64,000 nt of DNA from Gaetbulibacter sp. 4G1 (GCF_002741945.1 NZ_MDVN01000020.1:372001-436000), one strand, 5' to 3'. Shown: positions 45,100 through 55,204, counted from the stretch's first letter. The notes: a model not told the origin generated them from the sequence alone. Made by a program: numbers and translations.

Positions 45100-45382
45100 A
45101 AAAGATATTTTTATAGGTTTTTTTGTTGGTCTAGTAGCCAATTGCATTGGGCTAATTACTGCAATATTTATAATATCAAAAAAAAACAACAGTGATTTCA
45201 CTAGCGTAATGAATGCTGCAGTATCTGAAGGTTATTTAGGTAAACTAATAAGTTTAGGAGCTATTTTAAATCTTGTTGCTTTTTTTATCTTTATAAAAAA
45301 GAAACAGGATTATCGAGCAAGAGGTGTTTTATTAATTACTGTTTTCATTGCTATTTTTACCTTTGTTTTTAAACTCTTCTAA
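45092..45382 (+). CDS. Small three-helix membrane protein
   Basis: Unnamed 96-residue protein with three hydrophobic helices (about 5-28, 50-69 and 76-95) and a basic loop KKKQDYRARG before the last. It overlaps surE by 8 nt and ends directly before lpxB with no spacer, so it is translated within this operon. I believe that similar genes sit between surE and lpxB in other flavobacteria, but this is from memory. Function unknown. Confidence 0.8.
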   Translation: MIKKDIFIGFFVGLVANCIGLITAIFIISKKNNSDFTSVMNAAVSEGYLGKLISLGAILNLVAFFIFIKKKQDYRARGVLLITVFIAIFTFVFKLF

Positions 45383-46498
45383 ATGAAGTACTATATTATT
45401 GCTGGCGAAGCATCAGGTGATTTACATGCCTCTAACTTAATGAAAGCATTGCAAAAAGAAGATAGCAATGCTAACTTTAGGTTTTGGGGAGGTGATCTTA
45501 TGCAAAATGTTGGCGGTACTTTAGTAAAACATTATAAAGAACGGGCTTTTATGGGTTTTGTTGAAGTCATTATGAATCTCAGCAAAATTTTTAAGGATAT
45601 CTCTTTTTGCAAAAATGATATTGAAACCTTTAATCCAGACGTCATTATTTTTATAGATAATTCCGGATTTAATTTACGTATTGCAAAATGGGCAAAGCAA
45701 AAAGGTTTCAGAACCAATTACTACGTTTCCCCACAAGTTTGGGCATCAAGAGCAAGTAGGGTTCATGCTATTAAAAGAGATGTTGACGCGATGTATGTTA
45801 TTCTTCCTTTTGAAAAGGTTTTTTACAAAGACAAATTTAATTACGATGTTACATTTGTTGGTCATCCGTTAATTGACGCTATTGCAGACAGAACTCAAGT
45901 TGATGAATTTAAATTTAGAACAACTCACAAGTTAAACGATAAACCTATTATTGCACTTTTACCAGGTAGCAGAAAACAAGAAATTACTAAAATGCTTTCT
46001 GTTATGTTGAGTTTGGTTGACGATTTCCAAGACTATCAATTTGTTATTGCAGGAGCGCCAAGTCAAGATTTTAGTTTTTATAAAACCTTTATTAAAAATT
46101 CAAATATTAGCTTTGTTAGTAATAAAACATACGATTTATTAAGTGTTTCAACCGCTGCTTTAGTTACTTCTGGTACAGCTACACTTGAAACAGCATTATT
46201 TAAAGTTCCTCAGGTAGTTTGTTATAAAGGCAGCAACATATCTTACCAAATTGCTAAACGTATTATTACTTTAAAATACATTTCGTTAGTTAATTTAATA
46301 ATGGATAAAGAAGTTGTTACAGAACTTATCCAAAATGATTTCAACAAAAAAAGATTGAAGCAAGAGTTAGAATTTATTCTCGACCCATATAATCGTGCAA
46401 AATTATTTTTAGATTATTATGATTTGGAGAAAAAACTTGGTGGTAAAGGTGCAAGCGAAAAGACCGCTAAAGAAATTTTTAAATCTATTAAAACCTAA
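45383..46498 (+). CDS. lpxB: Lipid-A-disaccharide synthase
   Basis: GT19 enzyme that condenses UDP-2,3-diacylglucosamine with lipid X to form the lipid A disaccharide; peripheral on the inner membrane. Signatures: N-terminal IIAGEASGDLHASNLM, FIDNSGFNLRIAKWAK near 93, YVSPQVWASR near 114, ALLPGSRKQEI near 192 and SGTATLETALF near 258. 371 residues, normal. It shows that the cell makes lipopolysaccharide, in agreement with lptC further along. Confidence 0.96.
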   Translation: MKYYIIAGEASGDLHASNLMKALQKEDSNANFRFWGGDLMQNVGGTLVKHYKERAFMGFVEVIMNLSKIFKDISFCKNDIETFNPDVIIFIDNSGFNLRIAKWAKQKGFRTNYYVSPQVWASRASRVHAIKRDVDAMYVILPFEKVFYKDKFNYDVTFVGHPLIDAIADRTQVDEFKFRTTHKLNDKPIIALLPGSRKQEITKMLSVMLSLVDDFQDYQFVIAGAPSQDFSFYKTFIKNSNISFVSNKTYDLLSVSTAALVTSGTATLETALFKVPQVVCYKGSNISYQIAKRIITLKYISLVNLIMDKEVVTELIQNDFNKKRLKQELEFILDPYNRAKLFLDYYDLEKKLGGKGASEKTAKEIFKSIKT

Positions 46499-46505
46499 TT
46501 TATTT

Positions 46506-47006
46506 ATGAAAAAACTTCTTTTCATAATGCTCTTAATTGCTAGTTTTAGTAGCTGTAAATCTTCAAAATCAAAAACTAAAAAGAAAAATGAAACTGTTGT
46601 AAAAGGAGAAACTATACCACTTTTAAAAGCTGATGACATTACCAACTATGCTAAGCAGTATGAAGGTACACGTTATAAATATGGTGGTACTACAAAAAAA
46701 GGAATGGATTGCTCGGGCTTAATTTACACTTCGTTTAAAAGTGAAGCTATTATACTTCCTAGAACCACAAAAGATTTAGCAATCACAGGAGATTGGATAG
46801 ATCTAAAAGAAGTTAAAAAAGGTGATTTATTGTTTTTTGCTACCAAAAAAAACAGTCGTAAAGTAAACCATGTAGGTATTGTAACGTCTGCACAAATTGG
46901 TCGTATAGAGTTTATACATTCAACCTCAAGCAGAGGTGTTATAACATCTGAGCTGTCCGAACGCTATTGGTATTTTGCTTTTGTACAAGCGAGGCGTGTT
47001 TTGTAA
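46506..47006 (+). CDS. C40 (NlpC/P60) family peptidoglycan peptidase, lipoprotein
   Basis: Envelope cysteine peptidase that cuts stem peptides of peptidoglycan. From ATG 46506 the protein has 166 residues with a lipoprotein signal (MLLIASFSSC, C17). The catalytic cysteine is C69 in GMDCSGL, the histidine H122 in VNHVGIV, the third polar residue H138 in EFIHS. The frame is open upstream into lpxB to 46419, but that extension lacks a signal sequence and would overlap lpxB. It lies 7 nt after lpxB. Confidence 0.92.
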   Translation: MKKLLFIMLLIASFSSCKSSKSKTKKKNETVVKGETIPLLKADDITNYAKQYEGTRYKYGGTTKKGMDCSGLIYTSFKSEAIILPRTTKDLAITGDWIDLKEVKKGDLLFFATKKNSRKVNHVGIVTSAQIGRIEFIHSTSSRGVITSELSERYWYFAFVQARRVL

Positions 47007-47029
47007 ATCCTTTTTAGTAACTTTCACTA

Positions 47030-49069
47030 ATGAAGTTACTTAATTTCACAATCATTAAATTAACGTGTTTCTTAATTATAGGAATTATAATTTCATATTT
47101 ATACCCTATATCTATTCATTCAAGTTTATACCTAACTACTGCTCTTTTAATCTTATTATTTATATGCTTTTTAATAGCCAGAAAGCAATTTATTAAAACC
47201 ATTTGGTTTGGAGTTTTTGCTTATATTTTAATGATTTCTGTTGGGGTATTAACCACTTCTTTTCATAATCAAAAAAACTTTTCGAATCATTATTCTAAAC
47301 TTGTTTCGCTAGAAAAGGATACAGCGAAAACCGTAACATTTAGAATTAGAGAAGTTTTAAAACCAGGAAATTACTATGACAAATATGTTATTGATATTTT
47401 AAATATTAATAACGTAACTGTCTCAGGAAAATCTCTATTAAACATTCAAAAAGACTCTACTCAATCTGTTTTAAAAGTAGATGACATTATTGTTAGTAAT
47501 ACGGCTTTTCAAAACCTTATTCATCCGCTAAATCCTTATCAATTTGATTATAAAAAATATCTTGAAAAGAAATATATCTATCATCAAATATTTGCTAAAA
47601 ATAACTCGCTTTTAAAAGTAAGTACAGATACACATACTCTTTTTGGTATTGCAGATGATATTAGAGAATACATCAATCTAAAATTAAAGCCTTATCATTT
47701 CAAACCAGATGAGCTTGCCATAATTAATGCTTTATTACTTGGGCAGCGGCAAGATATTAGTGAAGAAGTTTACACCAGTTACACAAATGCTGGTGCTATA
47801 CATATTTTAGCTGTGTCGGGGCTACATGTTGGTATTATTTTAATCATTTTAAGCCTTGTTTTTAAACCTATTGAACGCTTAAAACATGGTAGACTAATAA
47901 AAACCATTTTATTAGTTTTCTGCTTATGGTGCTTTGCTTTAATTGCTGGATTATCGGCATCGGTAACCAGAGCAGTAACTATGTTTAGTATTGTTGCCAT
48001 TGCTATAAATTTAAAAAGACCAACAAATATTTATAACACCTTAGCAATTTCTATGTTTGTTATATTACTTTTTAAACCCATGTTTTTGTTTGACGTTGGT
48101 TTTCAGTTAAGTTACTTAGCTGTTTTTGCTATTGTAGCCATAGACCCTATACTCTATAATTTATGGAAACCAAAAAACTGGTTAATAGACAAATATTGGC
48201 ACACTTTAACGGTAACAGTTTCTGCTCAGTTTGGAATTATACCAATTAGCTTATTTTATTTTCATCAGTTTCCTAGCCTATTTTTTATATCAAATTTGGT
48301 TATTATTCCATTATTAGGAATCATTTTAGGATTGGGAATTCTTGTAATTCTACTTGCAGTAACAAACTTGCTCCCCAATTTCATAGCAGATGTTTATGGA
48401 TACATTATTAGTGGTATGAATAATTTTGTTGGCTGGGTATCTAAACAGGAATCGTTTCTTTTAAAAGATATTGCTTTTAGCTTATTATATGTTTTAGTTT
48501 CTTATTTAGCTATTATAACACTTATAAAGTTTTTGAAGAAAAGAAATGTTTTCAATTTAAAGCTATTATTAATTTCGGTGTTAATTATTCAATGTGCGTT
48601 TATTTATTCAATATATAAAAAGTCTTCAAATCAGTTTATTGTATTTCATAAAAGCAGATATACCTTATTGGGGAACAATAGTAATAATAGCCTATTAGTA
48701 GCTCATGATTTTGATAGTTTAACACAATTAAAAAACAAAATAATTAAAGATTTCACCATTGGAAATCAGATAAAAAGTATAGAGAAAGACACTCTGAAAT
48801 CTGTCTATATTTTAAATAACAAGAAACTTTTAGTTATAGATAGTTTGGGTGTTTATAATATAAAATTGTTTAAACCAGATTATGTATTGCTGAGACAATC
48901 TCCCAAAATAAATTTGAATCGATTAATAGACTCTATAAAACCAAAACATGTAATTGCTGATGGTAGTAACTACAAATCTTATATTGAAAGATGGGAGGCT
49001 ATTTGTAAAAAAAGAAAACTCCCTTTTCACCAAACTAGTAAAAAGGGAGCATATATTATTAATTACTAA
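47030..49069 (+). CDS. ComEC/Rec2 family DNA-uptake channel, without the beta-lactamase-like domain
   Basis: Inner-membrane protein of natural transformation that passes single-stranded DNA into the cytoplasm. N-terminal helices and the DUF4131-like periplasmic segment (about 60-200) are followed by the ComEC core; the key motif HILAVSGLHVGIIL is at about 258-271 and further motifs are FQLSYLAVFAI and AQFGIIPISLFYFHQFP. The last 170 residues lack the HxHxDH metal motif of ComEC proteins with a C-terminal metallo-hydrolase domain. 679 residues. Last gene of the surE operon. Competence itself is unproven. Confidence 0.9.
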   Translation: MKLLNFTIIKLTCFLIIGIIISYLYPISIHSSLYLTTALLILLFICFLIARKQFIKTIWFGVFAYILMISVGVLTTSFHNQKNFSNHYSKLVSLEKDTAKTVTFRIREVLKPGNYYDKYVIDILNINNVTVSGKSLLNIQKDSTQSVLKVDDIIVSNTAFQNLIHPLNPYQFDYKKYLEKKYIYHQIFAKNNSLLKVSTDTHTLFGIADDIREYINLKLKPYHFKPDELAIINALLLGQRQDISEEVYTSYTNAGAIHILAVSGLHVGIILIILSLVFKPIERLKHGRLIKTILLVFCLWCFALIAGLSASVTRAVTMFSIVAIAINLKRPTNIYNTLAISMFVILLFKPMFLFDVGFQLSYLAVFAIVAIDPILYNLWKPKNWLIDKYWHTLTVTVSAQFGIIPISLFYFHQFPSLFFISNLVIIPLLGIILGLGILVILLAVTNLLPNFIADVYGYIISGMNNFVGWVSKQESFLLKDIAFSLLYVLVSYLAIITLIKFLKKRNVFNLKLLLISVLIIQCAFIYSIYKKSSNQFIVFHKSRYTLLGNNSNNSLLVAHDFDSLTQLKNKIIKDFTIGNQIKSIEKDTLKSVYILNNKKLLVIDSLGVYNIKLFKPDYVLLRQSPKINLNRLIDSIKPKHVIADGSNYKSYIERWEAICKKRKLPFHQTSKKGAYIINY

Positions 49070-49075
49070 GTTTTA

Positions 49076-49624
49076 TTAATCTTTAAAATTAGACACAAAA
49101 GCTTTATAATAGGCATTAAACTCTTCTTGAGTCTTAATGTTTTTATGGTCATCTTTTTTAAACATCTTTAAATACAGTTCCAATTGGGATGGCTTCTGAT
49201 ATCCTCTAATAGGAGCAATAACTTCTCCTTTATCATCAAAAAACACAATAGTAGGATAAGCACTAATTTGTAAATATCTTGCTAAATCATGAGCCGAATT
49301 ACGTCTGTTAGCATTTGCAGGGTTGTAGTTAGGATTTGTAAATGACTTCTCTTTATAGTTTACTACATCATTTCCTTCTCCGTTAAACTTAACGGCGTAA
49401 TAATGTTCATTTACATAATCAGCTACTTCTTTCTTTTGAAAAGTGTTTCTGTCTAGCATTTTACATGGTCCACACCAATTGGTATAAACGTCCATCATAA
49501 TTTTTTTAGGGGTTTTCTTTTGAAGCTCTAGAGCTTCTTGAAAAGTCACCCAATTTATCTCTTGAGCAAAGGCATATAAATTTAAAAAGCCTAAAGCTAA
49601 CATTAAGTATATTGTCTTTTTCAT
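49076..49624 (-). CDS. Secreted thioredoxin-family protein
   Basis: Periplasmic thiol-disulfide protein. Signal peptide 1-20 (cut after AFA). The thioredoxin fold follows with the active site WCGPC (C51, C54) and the cis-proline in ISAYPTIVFFD near residue 116. 182 residues, with an extra charged C-terminal helix. CGPC rather than the CPHC of DsbA suggests a reductase or general oxidoreductase of the DUF255/thioredoxin_7 type. Convergent with comEC (6 nt between stops). Confidence 0.88.
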   Translation of the reverse strand: MKKTIYLMLALGFLNLYAFAQEINWVTFQEALELQKKTPKKIMMDVYTNWCGPCKMLDRNTFQKKEVADYVNEHYYAVKFNGEGNDVVNYKEKSFTNPNYNPANANRRNSAHDLARYLQISAYPTIVFFDDKGEVIAPIRGYQKPSQLELYLKMFKKDDHKNIKTQEEFNAYYKAFVSNFKD

Positions 49625-49661
49625 AATCTTATGGGTTGCAAAAGTTGTTCCGAACTTACAA

Positions 49662-49687
49662 AAAAAGCTCCTAATTAGGAGCTTTTT
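49662..49687 (-). terminator. Terminator of the first POT transporter
   Basis: A perfect 26-bp palindrome, AAAAAGCTCCTAA and its complement. It lies 25 nt after the transporter stop on the minus strand. Confidence 0.8.
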
Positions 49688-49712
49688 GAATGTTTTTTAA
49701 CAATTTTTTCGA

Positions 49713-51461
49713 TTAACGAACACCATGCATTAGTTTTTTAACCATAGGATACATTATTACAGATAAAACTGCTAATCCTAAAGACAAGCCTGTTAGTATC
49801 CAAAAGAAATAACTTATACCATGTTCCTTAGCAATTCCTGTAGATGCCTCTCCAAACATTCCTGCTAACTTCATTCCAATAGCGATAGCTAAATAGTAAA
49901 TTCCAAACATCATTGCTATCATTCTACCTGGAACAAGTTTACTTACATAAGATAGAGAAACTGGCGATATACATAACTCTCCCATAGTATGAAAGAAATA
50001 AACCAAAACAAGCCATATCATACTCACAGATGCCGTTTTAGCGCCAGGCTCTATAGATGAAGAACCAATAGCAACACATGCCATACCTAACCCTAATAAA
50101 ACCATGCCTATTGCATACTTCATATTTGCATTTGGGTTATACTTACCTTCCCACCATTTTGAAAATAATGGTGCTAGAGTTATTATAAATAAAGAATTTA
50201 GAGTTCCAAACCAACTGGCATCTATTTCTGCAACATCACCACTTAATTTATCATTTAATCTAAATATTGCAATTGCCCAAATAACTAAAAAACTAAACGC
50301 CAATACTATATTAGACCATGAATATTTAGCAAAAGTTTTTTTAAATAATTTAAATAACACCCATGTAATTACGCCTAATGGAACAACTGTAAGTAAAACA
50401 TCGACTATTTTAAAAATTATTGCAGAATTGCCTTCTAAAATTCTATCCGTGTAATCTCTTGCAAAAATAGTTAATGACCCTGGAGATTGTTCGAATATTG
50501 CCCAAAAGAAAATAGTTACAAAACAGAAAAACACAACTGCCAACATTCTATCTCTTGTTGTTTTTGCATATTTTGGGATTCTTATAATTAGTAAAACAAC
50601 AAAAATTAATAGCGCCGTTAAAATAGCTACATTCTGTCCATCAAATCCAAAAATTTTAAATCCAAATAAATTATACGCTCCTTCTGAAATTTTAGATATT
50701 GGATCATTTAATATCCAACTTAACCCTAAAGTTGATGAAATAATTATCAAAGCCATTTCAAAACGCGTGAAAGGGTTTAATTTTTCACCTTCTTTTAAAA
50801 CAACCTTTTCTTCATTTCCTTTTTCAGGTTTTAAACCAATATTGCCAAAAATATTTTGTGCCAACCAAAACTGAATTAATCCAAACAACATAAAAATACC
50901 AGCAACACCAAAACCCCAAGACCAACCTATCTGTTCTCCTAAATAGCCACATAATAGAATTCCAACGAAAGCTCCAGAGTTTACACCCATGTAAAATATT
51001 GTATAGGCGCCGTCTTTCTTCTCAGGCCTATCTTTATACATTTCAGATATAATTGAGGTCATATTGGGCTTAAAAAAACCACTACCAAAAACCAATAATG
51101 TAAGTCCTGTATAAATAAAGAAAGGTGTTTCTATCGCCATACAGCCATGACCTAATGTCATCAACAAAGCTCCTACTAGAACTGCATACCTGAAACCAAT
51201 AATCTTATCAGCAAAGTACCCACCCAATAATGTTGATAAATACACAAGGGAAACATATGTTCCGAAAATGGCATAAGCCCAACTTTCTGGCCATTCCCAA
51301 CCTCCGTTAAAAACTTTGGCTGTAAAAAACATTATAAGTAATGCTCGCATGCCATAATATGAAAAGCGTTCCCACATTTCTGTGAAAAATAATACAAACA
51401 ACCCCGAAGGATGCCCTAATACATTCGATTTAAAAAACTGATCGGTAGAATTTTCTGCCAT
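49713..51461 (-). CDS. POT-family proton-dependent peptide transporter (long form)
   Basis: Inner-membrane di/tripeptide:proton symporter of the POT/PTR2 family. The N-terminal FFTEMWERFSYYGMRALL (about 26-43) contains the ExxER motif that couples proton and substrate; FYMGVNSGAFVG (about 155-166) and the C-terminal GELCISPVSLSYVSKLVP (about 492-509) are PTR2 signatures. About 14 hydrophobic segments. 582 residues, longer than its 468-residue neighbour by extra helices in the middle. The two POT genes are adjacent and have separate terminators. Confidence 0.93.
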   Translation of the reverse strand: MAENSTDQFFKSNVLGHPSGLFVLFFTEMWERFSYYGMRALLIMFFTAKVFNGGWEWPESWAYAIFGTYVSLVYLSTLLGGYFADKIIGFRYAVLVGALLMTLGHGCMAIETPFFIYTGLTLLVFGSGFFKPNMTSIISEMYKDRPEKKDGAYTIFYMGVNSGAFVGILLCGYLGEQIGWSWGFGVAGIFMLFGLIQFWLAQNIFGNIGLKPEKGNEEKVVLKEGEKLNPFTRFEMALIIISSTLGLSWILNDPISKISEGAYNLFGFKIFGFDGQNVAILTALLIFVVLLIIRIPKYAKTTRDRMLAVVFFCFVTIFFWAIFEQSPGSLTIFARDYTDRILEGNSAIIFKIVDVLLTVVPLGVITWVLFKLFKKTFAKYSWSNIVLAFSFLVIWAIAIFRLNDKLSGDVAEIDASWFGTLNSLFIITLAPLFSKWWEGKYNPNANMKYAIGMVLLGLGMACVAIGSSSIEPGAKTASVSMIWLVLVYFFHTMGELCISPVSLSYVSKLVPGRMIAMMFGIYYLAIAIGMKLAGMFGEASTGIAKEHGISYFFWILTGLSLGLAVLSVIMYPMVKKLMHGVR

Positions 51462-51482
51462 ACTAAGAATATTAAAAAGTTT

Positions 51483-51517
51483 AAAAGAAAAACCTCATAA
51501 AGAAGTTTATGAGGTTT
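51483..51517 (-). terminator. Terminator of the second POT transporter
   Basis: AAACCTCATAAA and its exact complement form a 12-bp stem with a 4-nt loop, followed on the minus strand by a T-rich tract. It separates the two POT genes. Confidence 0.82.
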
Positions 51518-51536
51518 ATTATTTTTAGTCTATTAG

Positions 51537-52943
51537 TTAGTTATCTGCTAATTCGAAGCCTTCAGCTTCTTCGTTCATCGTACGTTCATTATCCTCAGCG
51601 CCATGAGTAAGTGTTTCTAGTTTCTTTCTAAAAGCCATTACCAACAACCCAAAAGCAACACAAAATACTGCTATTCCCGTAAAAATTGTAAACTCGCCTA
51701 AACTTTCAGAAGCTTCACCTAACAAACCTGCTAGTTTATTTCCAAAACCCGTCATAGCAAAATAAATTCCCATCATCAATGAAGCATATTTTAATGGTGC
51801 TAATTTTGTAATATACGATAGCGCTACAGGAGAAATACATAATTCCCCTATAGTATGAAATAAATAAGCTAGAACCAACCAATACATTGCAGAACCACCC
51901 ACTCCATCTACAAATGGTCCATTAGTTTCAAATTGAGCAGCAGCAGCTGTCATAAAAAAGAAACCTGTCCCCATAATAATAAGCCCAACTATCATTTTAA
52001 ATAGAGAGGTAGAAACCTTTCCCTTTAATTTTCTATTAGCCCAAAATAAAGCAACAGAAGTTCCTAAAAAGATAATAAACATTGCATTCAATGATTGAAA
52101 CCACGATGCTGGTACTTCCCAGCCCATCAACATTCTATTCGTATTATCTGAAGCATAGATATTCATCAGACCTCCAGCTTGCTCAAAAGCTCCCCAAAAG
52201 ACTATTACTAATAAAAATGATATAAATAAAACAACTACTCTGTCCTTTTCTATTTTAGTAAGCGGTTTTTTCATAGCCTCTTTATCAGATTCATTTTTTG
52301 AAGTCCCTAAAAAGTTACCTACATGCTTTAAATGCTTTTGACCTAAAACATATTGCAATAATCCTAAAGCCATTCCAATTCCAGCAAGCCCAAAACCATA
52401 ATGCCAGCCATGAACTTCCCCTACATAGCCCACTATTAAACTTGATAAAAATGCTCCAACATTTATACCAATATAAAATATTGTAAACCCTTTATCTCTT
52501 CTTATATCTCCTTGCTTATATAAACCTCCAACCATTGTAGAGATATTTGGTTTTAACATTCCTACACCAGCAATAATTAAACCCAAGCCTGTGTAAAAAG
52601 CCCACATTTCCTCAACAGCAAGAATGCTATGACCAGCAACAAGGAGCAATCCACCATATAAAACAGATTTTTTCTGTCCTAAAAACTTATCAGCTATCCA
52701 ACCTCCTGGAATAGACATAACGTAAACTAACATAGTATAAGTTCCGTAAAGAGATAATGCTTCTCCATTAGTCCAACCTAGCCCAGCGTTTTCAGCTTGA
52801 GTTTGAGCGACTAGATATAATACTAATATTGCACGCATTCCATAATAAGAAAAACGTTCCCACATTTCTGTGAAAAAGAGAACATATAATCCTACTGGGT
52901 GTCCAAATAATTCCTTTTGTTTAATTGCAGCTGAATTTGCCAT
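51537..52943 (-). CDS. POT-family proton-dependent peptide transporter (short form)
   Basis: Paralogue of the adjacent transporter, with the same opening (GHPVGLYVLFFTEMWERFSYYGMRA in outline; ExxER motif) and the same C-terminal GELCISPVALSYITKLAP. FYIGINVGAFLSSL is the second PTR2 signature. 468 residues and about 12 helices. Begins 30 nt after the dipeptidyl peptidase stop on the same strand, so peptidase and transporter are likely cotranscribed: the enzyme releases dipeptides in the periplasm and the carrier takes them in (inference). Confidence 0.93.
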   Translation of the reverse strand: MANSAAIKQKELFGHPVGLYVLFFTEMWERFSYYGMRAILVLYLVAQTQAENAGLGWTNGEALSLYGTYTMLVYVMSIPGGWIADKFLGQKKSVLYGGLLLVAGHSILAVEEMWAFYTGLGLIIAGVGMLKPNISTMVGGLYKQGDIRRDKGFTIFYIGINVGAFLSSLIVGYVGEVHGWHYGFGLAGIGMALGLLQYVLGQKHLKHVGNFLGTSKNESDKEAMKKPLTKIEKDRVVVLFISFLLVIVFWGAFEQAGGLMNIYASDNTNRMLMGWEVPASWFQSLNAMFIIFLGTSVALFWANRKLKGKVSTSLFKMIVGLIIMGTGFFFMTAAAAQFETNGPFVDGVGGSAMYWLVLAYLFHTIGELCISPVALSYITKLAPLKYASLMMGIYFAMTGFGNKLAGLLGEASESLGEFTIFTGIAVFCVAFGLLVMAFRKKLETLTHGAEDNERTMNEEAEGFELADN

Positions 52944-52972
52944 AAATTTATTATTAGTTAGTAATTAGTTTA

Positions 52973-55204
52973 TTATCCTTTAATTTCTACTTTCTTTGCT
53001 TCACTTTCTTTTGCTTTTTCTCGCTTATCTCCAAGTTTCTCATTTATAAAAGTAGTCATTTTTTTATAGAGGTGTAATCTTGTATTTCCACCGTAAATAC
53101 CATGGTTATCATCTGGATAGACACCCCAATCAAATTGCTTATCTGCTTGAATTAAAGCCTCTACCAATCGCATAGTGTTCTGCAAATGTACATTGTCATC
53201 TGCAGACCCATGAATTAATAAATAATCGCCCTTAAGTTTATTGACATGATTTATTGGCGAATTATCATCATAACCACTCGCGTTTTCTTGCGGTGTAGTC
53301 ATGTATCTTTCTGTATAAATAGTATCATAAAAACGCCAGCTACTAACGGGTGCTACAGCAATTGCCATTTTAAACACATCATTCCCTTTAAACAAAGCAT
53401 TACTACTCATAAATCCACCATAACTCCAACCCCAAATACCTATTCTGCTAGCATCAATATATGGTAATTCTCCTAATTGTTTTGCTGCTTGAATTTGGTC
53501 TTCAACTTCGTATTTCCCTAATTGGTTTTGTGTTACTTTTTTAAATGCTGCTCCTTTAAAACCTGTACCACGACCGTCTATACAAACAATAATATACCCT
53601 TGTTGAGCTAAATGTTGATACCAATAATCGTTTGCACTATTCCAACGGTTAGCAACTTGTTGAGATCCTGGTCCAGAATACTGATACATTAACAAAGGGT
53701 ATTGTTTTGAAGCATCAAAATTTGCGGGTTTAATCATCCACATATTTAAATCGTTTCCATTTACATGAATGGATGTAAACTCCTTTTTAGAGGTTTTATA
53801 GTCAGAAAGGTTTTTTGATAACACATCGTTATCTTTAATACTTTTAATTAGATTCCCAGAAGCCGCACTATTTAAAGTATACTCTGGCGGTGTTGTTGCG
53901 CTAGAAAATGTATTTATAAAATATGAAAAATCTGCACTAAATGAAGCTCCGTTAGTGCCTTCGCTTTTTGTAAGTCGTTTTTTGTCACGACCATTAAGCT
54001 TTATAGAATATACATCACGATTTATTGAACCATTTTCTACAGATTGGTAAAAAATTCTATTTGTGTTTTCATCATAACCATAATAGTTAGTAACTTCCCA
54101 ATTGCCTTTTGTAATTTGGTTTTTTAACTTCCCATCATTTGAATAATGATAGATGTGGTTGTAGCCATCCTTTTCGCTTGTCCAAATAAAGCTGTTGTCC
54201 TTTAAAAACGTTAAGTTATCCGTTACATCAATGTAAGCATCATCTTTTTCAGCAAGAGCTAAAGTTGATGTATTTGTTTTGGCATTTATCATCCATAAAT
54301 CCAATTCGTTTTGATGCCTATTCATATATTGAGCACTTAATATATCAGGGTTTTTAGACCATTCAATTCTTGGGATATAAAAATCTCTATATGTTTTATC
54401 TACCTTTACTTGATTAGTTTTTTTAGTATCTAAATCATAAATATGAAGTGAAACCAAAGAATTCTTCTCACCAGCTTTTGGGTACTTAAACACTTGTTGA
54501 GTTTGATATAACCCGGTTCCATAAACATCCATAGAAAACTCTGGCACATTAGTTTCATCAAATCTTATAAATGCAATTTTGTTACTATCTGTATTCCACT
54601 CAAAAGCACGAACAAAAGCAAACTCTTCTTCGTAAACCCAATCCGTTATACCATTAATAACTTTATTTTTTTCGCCATCAAAAGTAATTTGATTTACAGT
54701 TTTTGTATTTAAATTTTTAATGTATAAATTGTTTTCAGATCCGTATGCAACCTTATTTCCATCAGGAGAAAATGTAGGTTCTTGAATTTTATTTTCAGAA
54801 ATTAAGGTTATCGACTTATCTGTTGTATCATAAACATAATAGTTCCCTAAAGTTGATCTTCTGTATATAGATTCTTCATTTGTTGCTAAAATAATTTTGC
54901 TTTCATCATTGCTAAAAGAATAATCAGTAAAATAATTTAACTCTTCTATATCAGAAGAGCTTACCAATGTTTTTATCTTTTTTAAAGTCTTATAATCATA
55001 AATGTCTACTGAAGTAGATCTAGTCTTCCTATCAAAATTCAGTACTGAATATTGTTGTCCATTTTTCATGGAGTGCAAAACATCCATTCCTTCCGTTCTA
55101 AAGGTACCATTCCAAATTTCTTCGAGGGTAATTTGCTTATTTTGAGCCGATAAAGTTATAGTTAAGAAAAGACAAATAAATAAAGGTAATCGTAGAATTC
55201 TCAT
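52973..55204 (-). CDS. Dipeptidyl peptidase IV-type S9B peptidase
   Basis: Exported serine peptidase that cleaves dipeptides, usually X-Pro, from N-termini. Signal peptide about 1-20 (ends LSAQ). An eight-bladed propeller (about 60-470) carries the substrate glutamates in WVYEEEFAFVRAF near 195; the catalytic domain has the nucleophile in IWGWSYGGFMSS (serine near residue 606), the aspartate in GSADDNVH and the histidine in PDDNHGIYGG. 743 residues, typical. First of the peptide-utilisation genes on this strand. Confidence 0.93.
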   Translation of the reverse strand: MRILRLPLFICLFLTITLSAQNKQITLEEIWNGTFRTEGMDVLHSMKNGQQYSVLNFDRKTRSTSVDIYDYKTLKKIKTLVSSSDIEELNYFTDYSFSNDESKIILATNEESIYRRSTLGNYYVYDTTDKSITLISENKIQEPTFSPDGNKVAYGSENNLYIKNLNTKTVNQITFDGEKNKVINGITDWVYEEEFAFVRAFEWNTDSNKIAFIRFDETNVPEFSMDVYGTGLYQTQQVFKYPKAGEKNSLVSLHIYDLDTKKTNQVKVDKTYRDFYIPRIEWSKNPDILSAQYMNRHQNELDLWMINAKTNTSTLALAEKDDAYIDVTDNLTFLKDNSFIWTSEKDGYNHIYHYSNDGKLKNQITKGNWEVTNYYGYDENTNRIFYQSVENGSINRDVYSIKLNGRDKKRLTKSEGTNGASFSADFSYFINTFSSATTPPEYTLNSAASGNLIKSIKDNDVLSKNLSDYKTSKKEFTSIHVNGNDLNMWMIKPANFDASKQYPLLMYQYSGPGSQQVANRWNSANDYWYQHLAQQGYIIVCIDGRGTGFKGAAFKKVTQNQLGKYEVEDQIQAAKQLGELPYIDASRIGIWGWSYGGFMSSNALFKGNDVFKMAIAVAPVSSWRFYDTIYTERYMTTPQENASGYDDNSPINHVNKLKGDYLLIHGSADDNVHLQNTMRLVEALIQADKQFDWGVYPDDNHGIYGGNTRLHLYKKMTTFINEKLGDKREKAKESEAKKVEIKG

